A model generated the notes under the pieces. The model ran no database searches, was not told the DNA's origin, and saw only the letters and a list, made by a program, of their open reading frames with translations. A program made the position numbers and the translations under genes. Below are positions 40,397-50,400 of a stretch of DNA of 60,666 nt, in pieces; the first letter of the stretch is position 1, and every line of letters starts with the position of its first letter. The stretch is from Candidatus Saganbacteria bacterium (GTDB lineage Bacteria; Margulisbacteria; WOR-1; O2-12-FULL-45-9; XYB2-FULL-48-7): positions 1-60,666 of the forward strand of contig JAFGHC010000027.1 of NCBI GenBank assembly GCA_016939335.1, written 5' to 3'.

Positions 40397-41880
40397 CAGG
40401 CGTTGAGGAACTCGATCAGGGTCCGCACCGGCACCCCAGTCGCCCCCTCGGGAAGATAGCCGCGACCCTTGTCGAGAAAAGCGGTCCCGGCGATGTCGAG
40501 ATGCGCCCAGGGTGTGTCACCGACAAACTTGGCAAGGAAAGCGGCGCCGCTGGAAGGGGAAGCTTTGCCGGTCCCCGAAGTGTTCTTTAAATCAGCCACC
40601 TTGCTCTTAAGCGCTTCCTTATACTCATCATAAAGCGGCAGCTGCCACATCCGCTGGCCGCAGCGGTTGCCGGTCTTGATGATCTCGTCCAGCAACACCT
40701 GGTCGTTCCCCATGATCCCGGTGGCGGCGTCGCCCAGCGCCGTGCTGCAGCCGCCGGTCAGCGTCGCCACGTCGATGATCCTGGTGGCGCCATGCTTTTT
40801 GGCGTAAGTTATCGCGTCAGCCAGGATCAGCCTGCCCTCGGCATCGGTGTTGGTGATCTCGATCGTGCAGCCGGAGAGCGAATCGATCACGTCACCCGGC
40901 TTGCTCGCGTGGCCGGAGGGCATGTTCTCGGTCAGCGGAATGATCCCGAGGACGTTCTTCTTCGGCTTGAGGTCGGCCAGCAGGCTCATCACGCCCAGCA
41001 CCGCCGCCGCCCCCGCCATGTCGGACTTCATCTCTTCCATATTTTTTGACGGCTTGAGCGAGATGCCGCCCGAGTCAAAGGTGATCCCTTTGCCGATCAG
41101 GGCGAGCTTTTCTTTGGCGCCCGGTTTGCCGCGATATTCCAGGGTCACGAAGCGCGGCGGCTGATCGGATCCTTTGGCCACCGACCAGAGCGCTCCCATC
41201 CCCGCCGCCTTCGGGTCAAGCGACGCGAACTTCAAACCGTTGATCTTCGCGATACGCTGCGCCAGTTGGGCAAAAGCGGCCGGCGTCATCCGGTTGGACG
41301 GTTCGTTAACCAGGTCGCGCGCGTGGTTTTCCGCTTCGGCGATGATCAGGCCAAGCCTGGCGCCGCGGGTAAAAGCCCCGATCTTTTTCGCGTCTTTGTC
41401 GATGAGGACCAATTGACCGACCTTGAACTCGGGAGCTTCCTTTTCTTTGGCGTAGCCGGTAAATTCGTAAAGCCCGAGGACCGAGCCCTCGACCACGGCT
41501 TTGGCCGCCGCTTCGGGAACGAGACAATCGCAGCCGGAACCGAGGACGATCGAAGCGACCGTTCTGGCTTTCGTTTCCTTCGCCCGTTTGATAATCGCGG
41601 CCGCGGCGGCCCGCACCGCTTCGAGGTCCAGCTTATCCCGCCGGCCGAGACCGGCGACCGCGACCTTGCCGGCTTTCCCGTCACCGCAATGGATAACGGT
41701 CGTGGCCGCCAGTTTGCCGGTGATCTCGCCGTCACGCATCAGCCGAGAGATCAAACCGTTCAACTCTTTATCGGCGGCGGCCGCCGCGCCCGACGGCCTC
41801 TTTTCGCCCTCGAAGACGCCGACCGCCAGCAGGTCGCACTGACAGCCGGCTAACGATCTATGCTCGACGCTTATCTTCAT
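40396..41880 (-). CDS. pepA: Leucyl aminopeptidase (M17)
   Basis: A 494-residue cytosolic aminopeptidase with two metal ions. The N-terminal domain runs to about residue 165. The catalytic domain has LIGKGITFDSGGISLKPS with the metal-binding Lys/Asp and GMKSDMAGAA-like MKSDMAGAAAVLG. The family signature is NTDAEGRLILADAI. All metal ligands are present. The ATG immediately follows the lemA stop (TAGATG), so the genes are coupled. The usual role is peptide turnover; why it accompanies LemA and TPM proteins is unknown. Confidence 0.95.
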   Translation of the reverse strand: MKISVEHRSLAGCQCDLLAVGVFEGEKRPSGAAAAADKELNGLISRLMRDGEITGKLAATTVIHCGDGKAGKVAVAGLGRRDKLDLEAVRAAAAAIIKRAKETKARTVASIVLGSGCDCLVPEAAAKAVVEGSVLGLYEFTGYAKEKEAPEFKVGQLVLIDKDAKKIGAFTRGARLGLIIAEAENHARDLVNEPSNRMTPAAFAQLAQRIAKINGLKFASLDPKAAGMGALWSVAKGSDQPPRFVTLEYRGKPGAKEKLALIGKGITFDSGGISLKPSKNMEEMKSDMAGAAAVLGVMSLLADLKPKKNVLGIIPLTENMPSGHASKPGDVIDSLSGCTIEITNTDAEGRLILADAITYAKKHGATRIIDVATLTGGCSTALGDAATGIMGNDQVLLDEIIKTGNRCGQRMWQLPLYDEYKEALKSKVADLKNTSGTGKASPSSGAAFLAKFVGDTPWAHLDIAGTAFLDKGRGYLPEGATGVPVRTLIEFLNA

Positions 41881-42438
41881 CTAGAACTTGACCTTGGGCG
41901 CCTCTTTGGCTCCCTGGGCCGCCTCGAAAAAAGTTTTCTCCCGGTCAAAGCCGAACAGGCCGACCAGGGTGACCGTCGGAAAACTCCTGGCCGTCGTGTT
42001 ATAGCTCCGGACCGCGTCGTTATACCTCATCCGGGAAACGGCGATCCGGTTCTCGGTGCCGGCCAGCTCGTCCTGCAGGGCGCGGAAATTTTCCGAAGCG
42101 CGCAGCTGCGGATAGTTCTCGGCCACGGCGATCAGCCGGCCGAGAAAACCTTCCATTTCGTTGGCCGCTTTGACCTTTTCGGAGCCGTTCCGGGCGCCGG
42201 CCCAGGCCGAGCGCGCCGCCGCAACGTTCTCGAACAGCGTTTTCTCGTGCCGGGCGTACCCTTTGACCGTCGCGACCAGGTTGGGGACCAGATCATAGCG
42301 CCGCTGGAGCTGCGTCTCCACCTGACCCCAGTTCTGCTTGACCTCCTGGTCTTTGCCGACCAGGCCGTTATAAATACCGACTGTCCAGAAACCGAGCAAT
42401 AAGACGACTACCAGGATGCCGATTAACCACTTAGACAT
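41881..42438 (-). CDS. lemA: LemA family protein
   Basis: A 185-residue LemA protein with a single N-terminal membrane helix (LIGILVVVLLLGFWTVGIYN) and a soluble helical domain. Marks are VKQNWGQVETQLQRRYDLVP, LVATVKGYARHEKTLFENV and ENYPQLRASENFRALQDEL, ending in SFPTVTLVGLFGFDRE. LemA proteins are membrane-anchored helical bundles of unclear biochemical role, commonly encoded with TPM-domain proteins, as here. AAAAGGAGG precedes the ATG. A composite inverted repeat separates it from the upstream TPM gene. Confidence 0.93.
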   Translation of the reverse strand: MSKWLIGILVVVLLLGFWTVGIYNGLVGKDQEVKQNWGQVETQLQRRYDLVPNLVATVKGYARHEKTLFENVAAARSAWAGARNGSEKVKAANEMEGFLGRLIAVAENYPQLRASENFRALQDELAGTENRIAVSRMRYNDAVRSYNTTARSFPTVTLVGLFGFDREKTFFEAAQGAKEAPKVKF

Positions 42439-42455
42439 AGAAAACCCTCCTTTTA

Positions 42456-42569
42456 ATGACGAATTACGAATGTCGAATTACGAATTATTGTGTCCGCCTC
42501 TGGCGGACTTTAATTAATGTGCCGAAGGCACACCTTCATTCGTCATTCGTAATTAGTAATTCGTAATTC
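42456..42569. repeat. Composite inverted word repeat between TPM and lemA genes
   Basis: The outer arms are inverted ATTACGAATGACGAATTACG-type words, also used in tsaD at 9801. The centre holds two hairpins, GTCCGCCTCTGGCGGAC and TGTGCCGAAGGCACA. Together they form a nested structure about 115 bases long. Confidence 0.75.
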
Positions 42570-43432
42570 TACCAGGACCTCCCCGCTCCCCCGCCCCCGC
42601 TGCTGCCGCCGCCAAAGCCGCCGAAGCCGCCTCCGCCGCCGCCAAAACCTCCGCCGCTGAACGACCCGCCGATCCAACCGCCCCAGCCGCCGCGAAAAAA
42701 TCGTAAATATGATACCATAAATCCGAGCACCGCTCCAAGCGCGGCGCCGCCCGGCCCGCCGAGAAAGAACCCGAAGAGCGCGCCGATGAGCGCGCCGGCT
42801 ATGCCGGCCAGCAGACCGTGCAAGAAGATCGTGAAGACCGCAATGATCAGCACCGCGGCCGAGATGACCGCGTCATTTGACCCCCAGTCATCCCGGCTTG
42901 TTTTTCGGGCCGGCCGGTACTGCTCGCCCATTTCCTGCTTGGCGCCGGCCGCGATCTGTTCGCTCAAAGCGGCCGCCACATTATAAAGCCCTTCGCCGAA
43001 TTGCCCCGCCTTGAAATAAGGAATGCCGAATTTGTCGAGGATCGCGCCGGCTTTGGCGTCGTTGATCACCCCTTCGAGCCCGTAGCCGACCTCGATCTCG
43101 ATCCGCCGCTCGTCTTTGGCCAGCAGGATGAGCAGGCCGTTGTCTTTCCCTTTCTGGCCGGGGCGCCACTGCTCGAACAGTCTGACCGCGTAGGTCTTGG
43201 GATCAAGCGGCTCAACCGACTTGACGATCGCCACCGCCAGCTGCGCCGAAGTCTTCTCCGCCAGTTCGCGGCAGAGCCCTTCGAGTTTGGCTTCGGCCTG
43301 GGCGTCAAGCAGGCCGGCGTAATCGTTGACAAAGCCGGTGGGACGGGGAAAAACTGGTTCAGCCGCCGGCACCGCGGCAACCAGCAAAAAAGCGGCCGAT
43401 AAAGCGGTAACTAGTCTCAATAATGGCTTCAT
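42569..43432 (-). CDS. TPM-domain membrane protein
   Basis: A 287-residue protein with a Sec signal (MKPLLRLVTALSAAFLLVAA) and an extracytoplasmic TPM domain (TLP18.3/Psb32/MOLO-1 family). Its marks are PRPTGFVNDYAGLLDAQAEA, LAVAIVKSVEPLDPKTYAVR, DNGLLILLAKDERRIEIEVG and YGLEGVINDAKAGAILDK. It then has membrane helices in residues about 190-250 and a Gly/Ser-rich tail (GGGGGGFGGFGGGSSGGG). This layout is the usual partner of LemA proteins. The molecular function is not settled. It starts near T-rich word repeats (43434-43472) that follow ndk. Confidence 0.9.
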   Translation of the reverse strand: MKPLLRLVTALSAAFLLVAAVPAAEPVFPRPTGFVNDYAGLLDAQAEAKLEGLCRELAEKTSAQLAVAIVKSVEPLDPKTYAVRLFEQWRPGQKGKDNGLLILLAKDERRIEIEVGYGLEGVINDAKAGAILDKFGIPYFKAGQFGEGLYNVAAALSEQIAAGAKQEMGEQYRPARKTSRDDWGSNDAVISAAVLIIAVFTIFLHGLLAGIAGALIGALFGFFLGGPGGAALGAVLGFMVSYLRFFRGGWGGWIGGSFSGGGFGGGGGGFGGFGGGSSGGGGAGRSW

Positions 43433-43433
43433 C

Positions 43434-43472
43434 TTGTTTTTTACTTCTAACTTATTACTTTTTACTTAAAAA
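43434..43472. repeat. Word repeat between ndk and TPM genes
   Basis: TTTTTTACTTCTAACTTATT and ACTTTTTACTT words. It contains the ndk stop codon, so it has reached the last codons of that gene. Confidence 0.6.
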
Positions 43473-43884
43473 AGATCGCCAGTTCGCGGTCAGCCGCCTC
43501 GGGCGAGTCGGAGCCGTGGACCAGGTTCTTGATGATCCCGTCCTCGTTGATGACCGCCGCTTCCTTGAGGTCGCCGCGGACGGTGCCGCGCTCGGCCGCC
43601 AGCGGGTCGGTGTCGCCCATCAGCCGGCGCAGGGCGGCGATCGCCCCCTCGCCGCTGACCAGGCAGGCGACCACCGGGCCGGAGGTGATGAACTTGATGA
43701 GGCCGGGGTAGAATTTCTTGCCGAGATGGGGCCGGTAGAGCTCGGCCGCCTGGGCGGGGGTCAGGACCAGCTGTTTTTTCTCTGCGACCGCCAGGCCGGC
43801 GCCGCTCACTCTCTTTAAGATCGTTTCCGCCAAGCCGCGGGCCACCCCGTCAGGCTTTATCATGAAGAAGGTTTTTTCTCGCAC
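43462..43884 (-). CDS. ndk: Nucleoside diphosphate kinase
   Basis: A 140-residue kinase that equilibrates nucleoside di- and triphosphates. The phosphohistidine is His123 in NLVHGSDSPEAADRE, and other marks are FMIKPDGVARGL, LYRPHLGKKFYPGLIKFI and RGTVRGDL. The length is normal. A GTG at 43884 with GGAGA upstream is the start; it lies 35 bases inside the argH 3' end. The overlap puts ndk in the arginine operon. Confidence 0.96.
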   Translation of the reverse strand: MREKTFFMIKPDGVARGLAETILKRVSGAGLAVAEKKQLVLTPAQAAELYRPHLGKKFYPGLIKFITSGPVVACLVSGEGAIAALRRLMGDTDPLAAERGTVRGDLKEAAVINEDGIIKNLVHGSDSPEAADRELAIFFK

Positions 43885-45244
43885 GCTTGATCTCCTCTCT
43901 CACCCGCACCGCGGCCGTGCCGCCCGGCAGATCGCGGCTGGCGATGCTGCTTTCGGCCGAGAGGATGCGCGTGACATCATAGGTGAAGACGGGCGAGAAC
44001 TGCTTGAGCTGCGTGAGCGAGAGGTATTCCAGCTGCATGTTCGATTCCTCGCAGTAGGCGACGATCTTGCCGACGATCGCGTGGGCCTCGCGGAACGGCA
44101 CCCCCTGCCGCACTAAATAATAGGCCAGGTCGGTCGCCGTCAGGTAGCCCTTGCGGGCGGCGGCGGTCATCACCTCGCAGTTAAAACTGGCGCCGGCCAG
44201 CATCTCGCAATAGATCGAGAGGACCCGGCGGACCGTGTCGGCGGTGTCAAAGAGCGGCTCCTTGTCCTCCTGCAGGTCGCGGTTGTAGGCGAGCGGCAGC
44301 CCCTTGAGCATGGTCAGCAGCCCGAGCAGATGGCCGAAGACCCGCCCCGTTTTGCCGCGGGAAAGCTCGGCCACGTCGGGATTTTTTTTCTGCGGCATGA
44401 TCGAGGAGCCGGTGGTGTAGCGGTCGGAGAGCTCGACGAAATCGAATTCGTAGGTCGACCAGATGACCAGTTCCTCCGAGAGGCGCGAAATGTGCGTCAG
44501 GAGGAGCGCCCCGGCCGCGACGAATTCGACGATAAAATCGCGGTCGGAGACGGCGTCCAGGCTGTTGCGCGAGACGCGCGAGAAGCCAAGCTCCTTGGCG
44601 AGCGCGTCGCGGTCGATCGGAAAGCCGGCGCCGGCCAGCGCCCCCGAACCGAGCGTCAGGCAATCGGCCGCCCGCCCGGCCGCCAGGAAGCGCTCCTTGT
44701 CGCGCTGGAGCATCTCGTAATAGGCCATCAGGTGGTGCGAGAGCAGGACCGGCTGCGCCCGCTGCAGGTGGGTGTAGCCGGGCATCACCACCTTGAGGTG
44801 CTTCTCGGCCAGGTCGACGATGACCGTCTGCAGCTTATTGATCAGCAGGACGATCTCGGTCGTTTCGTACTTGACGTACATGCGGGCGTCGGTCACCACC
44901 TGGTCGTTGCGGCTGCGGCCGGAATGGAGCTTTTTGCCGACCTCGCCGATCCGCTCGATCAGGAGGGTCTCGATGTTCATGTGGATGTCTTCCAGCTCGG
45001 GCCGCAGCGGCAGCCGGCCGCTTTCGATCCCTTTCATGATCTCTTCCAGCGCCCTGATGATCTTTTTCGCTTCGGCGGCGGAGAGGATGTGCGGCTTGAC
45101 CAGCGCCCGCGCGTAGGCGATGCTCTGAACGATATCCTGCTTGTAAAGGCGGCGGTCGTAGGCGACCGAACTGCTGAATTCTTCCGCCGACTTCGCCAGC
45201 GGCTCGCGGAACCGCCCCCCCCACGCCTTTTTGTTGACTGCCAT
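43850..45244 (-). CDS. argH: Argininosuccinate lyase
   Basis: A 464-residue lyase of the fumarase/aspartase superfamily that makes arginine and fumarate. Marks: WGGRFREPLAKSAEEFSSSV, the HSGRSRNDQV block, GYTHLQRAQPVLLSHHL and the superfamily signature GSSIMPQKKNPD with the catalytic serine loop. It is the third step of the argF-argG-argH unit, which runs on the minus strand. The gene follows argG after 4 bases. Confidence 0.97.
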   Translation of the reverse strand: MAVNKKAWGGRFREPLAKSAEEFSSSVAYDRRLYKQDIVQSIAYARALVKPHILSAAEAKKIIRALEEIMKGIESGRLPLRPELEDIHMNIETLLIERIGEVGKKLHSGRSRNDQVVTDARMYVKYETTEIVLLINKLQTVIVDLAEKHLKVVMPGYTHLQRAQPVLLSHHLMAYYEMLQRDKERFLAAGRAADCLTLGSGALAGAGFPIDRDALAKELGFSRVSRNSLDAVSDRDFIVEFVAAGALLLTHISRLSEELVIWSTYEFDFVELSDRYTTGSSIMPQKKNPDVAELSRGKTGRVFGHLLGLLTMLKGLPLAYNRDLQEDKEPLFDTADTVRRVLSIYCEMLAGASFNCEVMTAAARKGYLTATDLAYYLVRQGVPFREAHAIVGKIVAYCEESNMQLEYLSLTQLKQFSPVFTYDVTRILSAESSIASRDLPGGTAAVRVREEIKRARKNLLHDKA

Positions 45245-45248
45245 TTTT

Positions 45249-46454
45249 TTACCTTCCCTTCCTCAATAACGCGGCAACCTTGAGCGGCAGGCCGAAAAGG
45301 TTGATAAAGCCCTCGGCGTCCTTCTGGTTATAAACTGACTCCTTTTCAAAGCTGGCCAGGTCGGGCCGGTAAAGCGAGCGCGCCGCGCGCCGGCCGACGA
45401 CGCCGCAGCTCCCCTTGAAAAGCTTGAGGCGGACGGTGCCGCTGACATTTTTCTGCGTCCGGCCGATGAAAGCGTCGAGCGCCTCCTTGAGCGGCGTGAA
45501 CCACTGGCCGTTATAGACCAGTTCGGCGTATTTCTGGGCGAGCTGCTGTTTGAAGTGCATCGTGTCGCGGTCGAGCGTCAGCGTTTCCAGCGCCTGGTGC
45601 GCGGCGTAGAGGACGGTGCCGCCCGGCGTCTCGTAAACGCCGCGCGACTTGATGCCGACCAGCCGGTTCTCGACGATATCGACCCGGCCGACCCCGTGGC
45701 GCCCGGCGATCCGGTTGAGCGTCTGGATCAGCTTAACCGGAGTTAACCGCTTGCCGCTCACGGCTACCGGCTTGCCGCTGACAAACTCTATCTCAACGTA
45801 CTCGGGCCGGTTGGGCGCTTTTTCCGGCGGGTTCGTCAGCAGGAACATTTCTTCTTGCGGCTCGAACCAGGGGTCCTCCAGGACGCCCCCTTCGTAGCTG
45901 ATATGCCAGAGGTTCCGGTCGGAGGAATACGGTCTCTTCCGGGTGACGGGGACCGGGATATTGTGCCGCTCGGCGTACTCGATCTCTTCCTCGCGGCCGC
46001 CGAGCTCCCACTCACGCCAGGGGGCGATGATCTTGAGCTCCGGCGCCAGCGCCTTGAAGGCAAGCTCGAAGCGGACCTGGTCGTTCCCCTTGCCGGTCGC
46101 GCCGTGAGCCACGGCGTCGGCCTTCTCTTTTTTGGCGATCTCCACCTGCCGCTGGGCGATCAGCGGCCGGGCGACCGACGTCCCCAAGAGGTACTGGTTC
46201 TCATAGACCGCGCCCGCCTTGAGCATCGGGAAAACGAAGTCGCGGGCGAATTCCTCTTTCAGGTCCTCGAGATAAACTTTCGACGCTCCCGTCTTGAGCG
46301 CTTTCGCCCTTAAGTTCTTCAGTTCCTCCGCCTGCCCGACATCCGCCGCATAGGCGATGACCTCGCAGCCGTAATTGTCCTTCAGCCACTTGATCATGAT
46401 GGAAGTGTCGAGCCCGCCGGAATACGCCAGGACCACTTTTTTGATCTTGCTCAT
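45249..46454 (-). CDS. argG: Argininosuccinate synthase
   Basis: A 401-residue enzyme that condenses citrulline and aspartate with ATP. The PP-loop is [17 protein letters not shown]. Further marks are [14 protein letters not shown] and the substrate-binding [17 protein letters not shown]. The length is typical. TAAGGAGC precedes the ATG; argF ends 9 bases upstream. Confidence 0.97.
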   Translation of the reverse strand: MSKIKKVVLAYSGGLDTSIMIKWLKDNYGCEVIAYAADVGQAEELKNLRAKALKTGASKVYLEDLKEEFARDFVFPMLKAGAVYENQYLLGTSVARPLIAQRQVEIAKKEKADAVAHGATGKGNDQVRFELAFKALAPELKIIAPWREWELGGREEEIEYAERHNIPVPVTRKRPYSSDRNLWHISYEGGVLEDPWFEPQEEMFLLTNPPEKAPNRPEYVEIEFVSGKPVAVSGKRLTPVKLIQTLNRIAGRHGVGRVDIVENRLVGIKSRGVYETPGGTVLYAAHQALETLTLDRDTMHFKQQLAQKYAELVYNGQWFTPLKEALDAFIGRTQKNVSGTVRLKLFKGSCGVVGRRAARSLYRPDLASFEKESVYNQKDAEGFINLFGLPLKVAALLRKGR

Positions 46455-46463
46455 GGTTGCTCC

Positions 46464-47417
46464 TTAACGGTTTTCCAGATAGAGTGCCAGCTGTTTATCG
46501 CCGAGCAGTTTGACCAGGATCGCCTTCTGGACGTGGAGGCGGTTCTCCGCCTGGTCGAACACGACCGAATTCGGCCCGTCGATCACCTGGTCGGTGACTT
46601 CTTCGCCGCGGTGGGCGGGGAGGCAGTGCATGAAGATGTAATCGGGTTTGGCCAGACCGACCAGGGCTGAATTGATCTGAAAATCCCTGAATTCGGCTTT
46701 CCGCTTTCGGCTTTCGGCTTCCTGCCCCATCGAGGTCCAGACGTCGGTATAGATGACGTCGGCGCCCTGCGCGGCAATGACCGGATCATTAAGGATATCG
46801 ATCTCAATGCCCGCCTTCCTGGCATCGGCAAAGGCCTGGTCGACGATCTTTTCGTTGGGTTCGTAACCCCTGGGGGTGGCGACCGTCAAATTGATGCCAA
46901 CCTTGGCGGAAGCCGACATCAGCGAGTGGCAGACATTGTTGCCGTCGCCGATATAAGCCATTTTCAGGCCTTTCAGGTCGCGCCCTTTTTTTTCGATCAC
47001 CGTAAAAACGTCGGCCAGCGCCTGGCAGGGATGAAGGAGGTCGGAGAGCGCGTTGATCACCGGCACGCTGGCGTATTTGGCCAGTTCGCTGACCTTATCA
47101 TGGGCAAAAGTGCGGATGAGGATGGCGTCGGCAAAGCGGGAGAGCGTCCGCGCCACGTCGCCGACCGACTCCCGGGTGCCGAGGCCGATCGCCTCCTGGT
47201 CGAGGTTGATCGCCAGCCCCCCGAGCTGCCACATGCCGACCTCAAAAGAGACCCGGGTGCGCGTGCTCGGTTTTTCGAAGATCATCGCCAGCGACTTGGC
47301 CCAGAGGTACTCGTGTTTGACCTTGTTCTTCTGCTTATCCTTCAGGTCGGCGGCCAGGTTCAGTATTTCCTCAACCTGGCGGGCGGACAGATCGTGGATT
47401 GATATGAAGTCCTTCAT
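46464..47417 (-). CDS. argF: Ornithine carbamoyltransferase
   Basis: A 317-residue transcarbamoylase from the ATG at 47417 (MKDFISIHDLS). The carbamoyl-phosphate loop is FEKPSTRTRVSFEVG, HPCQALAD follows, the ornithine loop is DVWTSMGQEAE and the C-terminal motif is MHCLPAHRGEEVT. The residues EAESRKRKAEF after the SMG loop are encoded by tandem GCCGAAAGC words like those at 40342, so a word repeat may have replaced the normal sequence there without changing length. It heads the arg operon; no ARG box was identified. Confidence 0.95.
   Translation of the reverse strand: MKDFISIHDLSARQVEEILNLAADLKDKQKNKVKHEYLWAKSLAMIFEKPSTRTRVSFEVGMWQLGGLAINLDQEAIGLGTRESVGDVARTLSRFADAILIRTFAHDKVSELAKYASVPVINALSDLLHPCQALADVFTVIEKKGRDLKGLKMAYIGDGNNVCHSLMSASAKVGINLTVATPRGYEPNEKIVDQAFADARKAGIEIDILNDPVIAAQGADVIYTDVWTSMGQEAESRKRKAEFRDFQINSALVGLAKPDYIFMHCLPAHRGEEVTDQVIDGPNSVVFDQAENRLHVQKAILVKLLGDKQLALYLENR
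46690..46724. repeat. GCCGAAAGC words inside argF
   Basis: GCTTTCCGCTTTCGGCTTTC, then GGCTT. It is in frame in argF and similar to the signal-peptide repeat at 40342-40384. Confidence 0.5.
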
Positions 47418-47465
47418 GATCAGGACTATAATATAGCACAAAGAGGGGAAAAAGACAAAGCAGGG

Positions 47466-50400
47466 TTATTGGGCCAGAAGTTCTCCTGTCAGCCGCCGCA
47501 GGACGCTGGTCTCAAGGTTGACCTGGAAAGGATCGGCGGCCGCTTGCCGCGCCGACAGGTTGAGCGTCACCCCTTGAGGGCCAGGCTGGGTCAGGTCGAG
47601 GCTTTGCAGGACATACTTTAAATAAGCTTTGACAATGTCGCCGTCCGCCTTATAACCGAGCAGCGACAACTGTTTCGCCAGGTCGCGCCGGACGACCGGC
47701 AGCGCGGCCAGCTTATCGGCCGGTATTGTCAGATCAAGCGCGGCCAGCTCCGCCAGGGAAATATCATAAGTGCCGGGATGAGCCTTGCTGGCTGTGGCCA
47801 GGATCGCTTCCGCCGCTCTGATCTGCTGTTCATCGCCCTCGGTCTTGATCGGGCCGGAAATGGCGTAGCTGCCGACCGTTCCTTCATCGCTGACCCAGCC
47901 GTTGCCGGTCGCCAGCATGGCAAAGTGCTGCCGCTCGCCGAAGACCTTGATATCGGCAAAAGTCCGGCTGCCGACCACTTCACCGGTCAGTGGATTGACG
48001 ATATTGACGCGCCGGCGGTTGCTGCAGACCACTTCAAACCGGGTGCGGCTGCCGCTGGTATCCTCGGGGAGATGGTGTTTTGCGCGGTAGCGGCCGATCG
48101 CGTCAGCCACCGCTTCCAGCAATTCCTCGTCCAGCTCGGCATAGTTGCCGACCTCCAGCCGGTCGAGCGAACCTAACGCTCCCAGAAGCCTGGTCAGCGC
48201 GCGGTTGCCCGGCTGGTCGGCCAGCGCCCGCCGTTCTTCAAAAGAAAGCTGGTCATAATTTCTGGCCGCCTGAAGTATCCCGAGGAAGGCTTGCGCCCGC
48301 GTCAGGCTGACGGTCCGGCCGTTAACTTCGATCCGCTTGGCAACTTCGCTGAAATACGGGATCTCGGTATCCTGGTCCCTGACAGCCAGAACGCCGGAAC
48401 CGTCGCGCCGGGCGCCCAGGTCGTGAAAGGCGTTGATGATGTCGCCCCGCGTCCATTTCCTGCCGATCCACCGGTCGGTGCCGAGAGTCTTGCCGGCCGT
48501 TTCCATAAAAATAAATGTCAAAAACCCAACTCCCACACCGGCCACCGCCTGGCCTCCAAAGCCGAACGGTCTGGCCACTTTGGCCGCCGCCAGACCGGCC
48601 GAAGCGGCAATATACGCGGTCAAAGCCTGGACAGCGACCGCCAGGGCGGCGTAAGCTTTGGTCGCGGCGTCGCTCGAAGACAAATGCTCCCGATGTTCGA
48701 CTGTCGAAGAAAGGGCCGCCAGGCCGGCCGCCAGCGCTCCGCCGAGCTTGACCGGGGATATTTTTGTAGCCGCGCCGGCCGTATTTTCCAAGACCTTTAG
48801 TCCGGTAAAAAACACAAAGTACCCCTCCACCGCCCCAGCTGCCACCTTGACCGCCTTGCCCGCTCCTTCTTTACGTATCTCGTCCCAATGTATGGCAATA
48901 TCGAGCGCGATGATCACCGCCATCATCGGACCGTGCTGGCGGAGGAAACCGTTAACTTTCATCCCGATCCGGTTTTTAAGCTCGGCCAGTTCCGCTTTTT
49001 TCTGCTTGAGGACGAACTTGTCCAGACCGCCCGATTTTATCTCCCGCTGCAAAGCCCTGGCCCGGTAATAATCGGCCTGCAAATCTTTTTCGAACGCCTG
49101 TTTGGCCGCGGCTTTATGTTCGAACTCGGCCCATTCCTTCTCCCAGGCGGCCGCGGCAACCCGGCGCGCTTCGGCTTTTTCGGCGGCGCTGACGGGGAGC
49201 TTGTCGATCCTGGCCAGCGCGGCAGCGCGGGCCTGCTCAAAGGCCGCTTTAGCCGACATGGTTATTACTGGCGGGGCATCGGTCTTTGCCACTTCATAAA
49301 CCAGTTTGTCGCCGTCAACGATAAACCTGACGAACAACCCGTCACGATTACTTTGGTCGATCAGGCCGGACCGGTTCTGGCCGGCGATCGGCCGGGGGTC
49401 AGCGAGCGCGCGGCCGAGCGGGTGCACCAAGCCATAAGCCTTGCCCTGATTATCGTAGCGGACTTCCACGATCAGATTGCGGCGCTGCGGGTTCAATTTT
49501 TTGCCGGCCTCGCCGTACTCCATTAAGACCGCTTTTTCGCGGTTGAAATAAACATCGAGGTTGGCCGAGCTCCCGGGCAGCTCGATCGTGCCGAAACCGG
49601 CGGTGACCGTCAGACCGCGGTAGTAAACCCCCGCCCGGCCTCTGGTGATCTGCGTCAGATCGACCGTCACATATTCCACGCCGCCGAGCTCGTAAACGGC
49701 TGGCCGGAACCGCTGGAGATACTGCCGCCCGAGCACCGTTTCTTTCAGCCGGCTCGTCTCGACCCGGAGATCAAAGGGGCTTTCATTCAACTCTTTCATC
49801 AGATCGGCCAGCGCTGTTTTCATCGTCTCCGGCGGAACGTTCTCGTCCGCCAGGAGGTAAAACTCCTCGGAGCCGGGACCGTGGCGATAAAGAGTGATCC
49901 CTTTCTCCGCCAGGCCGGCCCGGCTCGCCGCCTGGGCGAACCTGACCTCGACGACGGCATCCATCATCGCCTCACCGATAAAACCGAGCGAGCGGAAAGC
50001 GCCAACAGAGTTGCCGTCAAAAAAGGCGAAACGGACCCGGCGCCCGCCCCGGAGCAGCGCCGTCGCGTCGGCGCCCAGTTGCGTATTGTCGCGCAAGCCG
50101 GAGTGGGGTTCGACATAACGGCTACCCGCCGGCGCCTGGACCGCCCGGCTCTCTTCTTTGATCCGGTCATAATTGGGCAGGCGGAAAGCCGGGGTGAATG
50201 TTTCGAGGTAGCCGCTTTCCTGCCGGCCGACCCGGAATTCACGGCCAAAGCGCCCCGCGCTCGCCTCGGGGCGGTTCAGATAATAAATTTCTTCCCGCAG
50301 GCCGCGGTAGACGGCCTTATCGGAGATCCCGCCGGCCAGTTCGGCGGCATCGTAAACCAGAATGCCGGGAGTGACCAGCGTCTGTTTCCCCAAATTGGCG

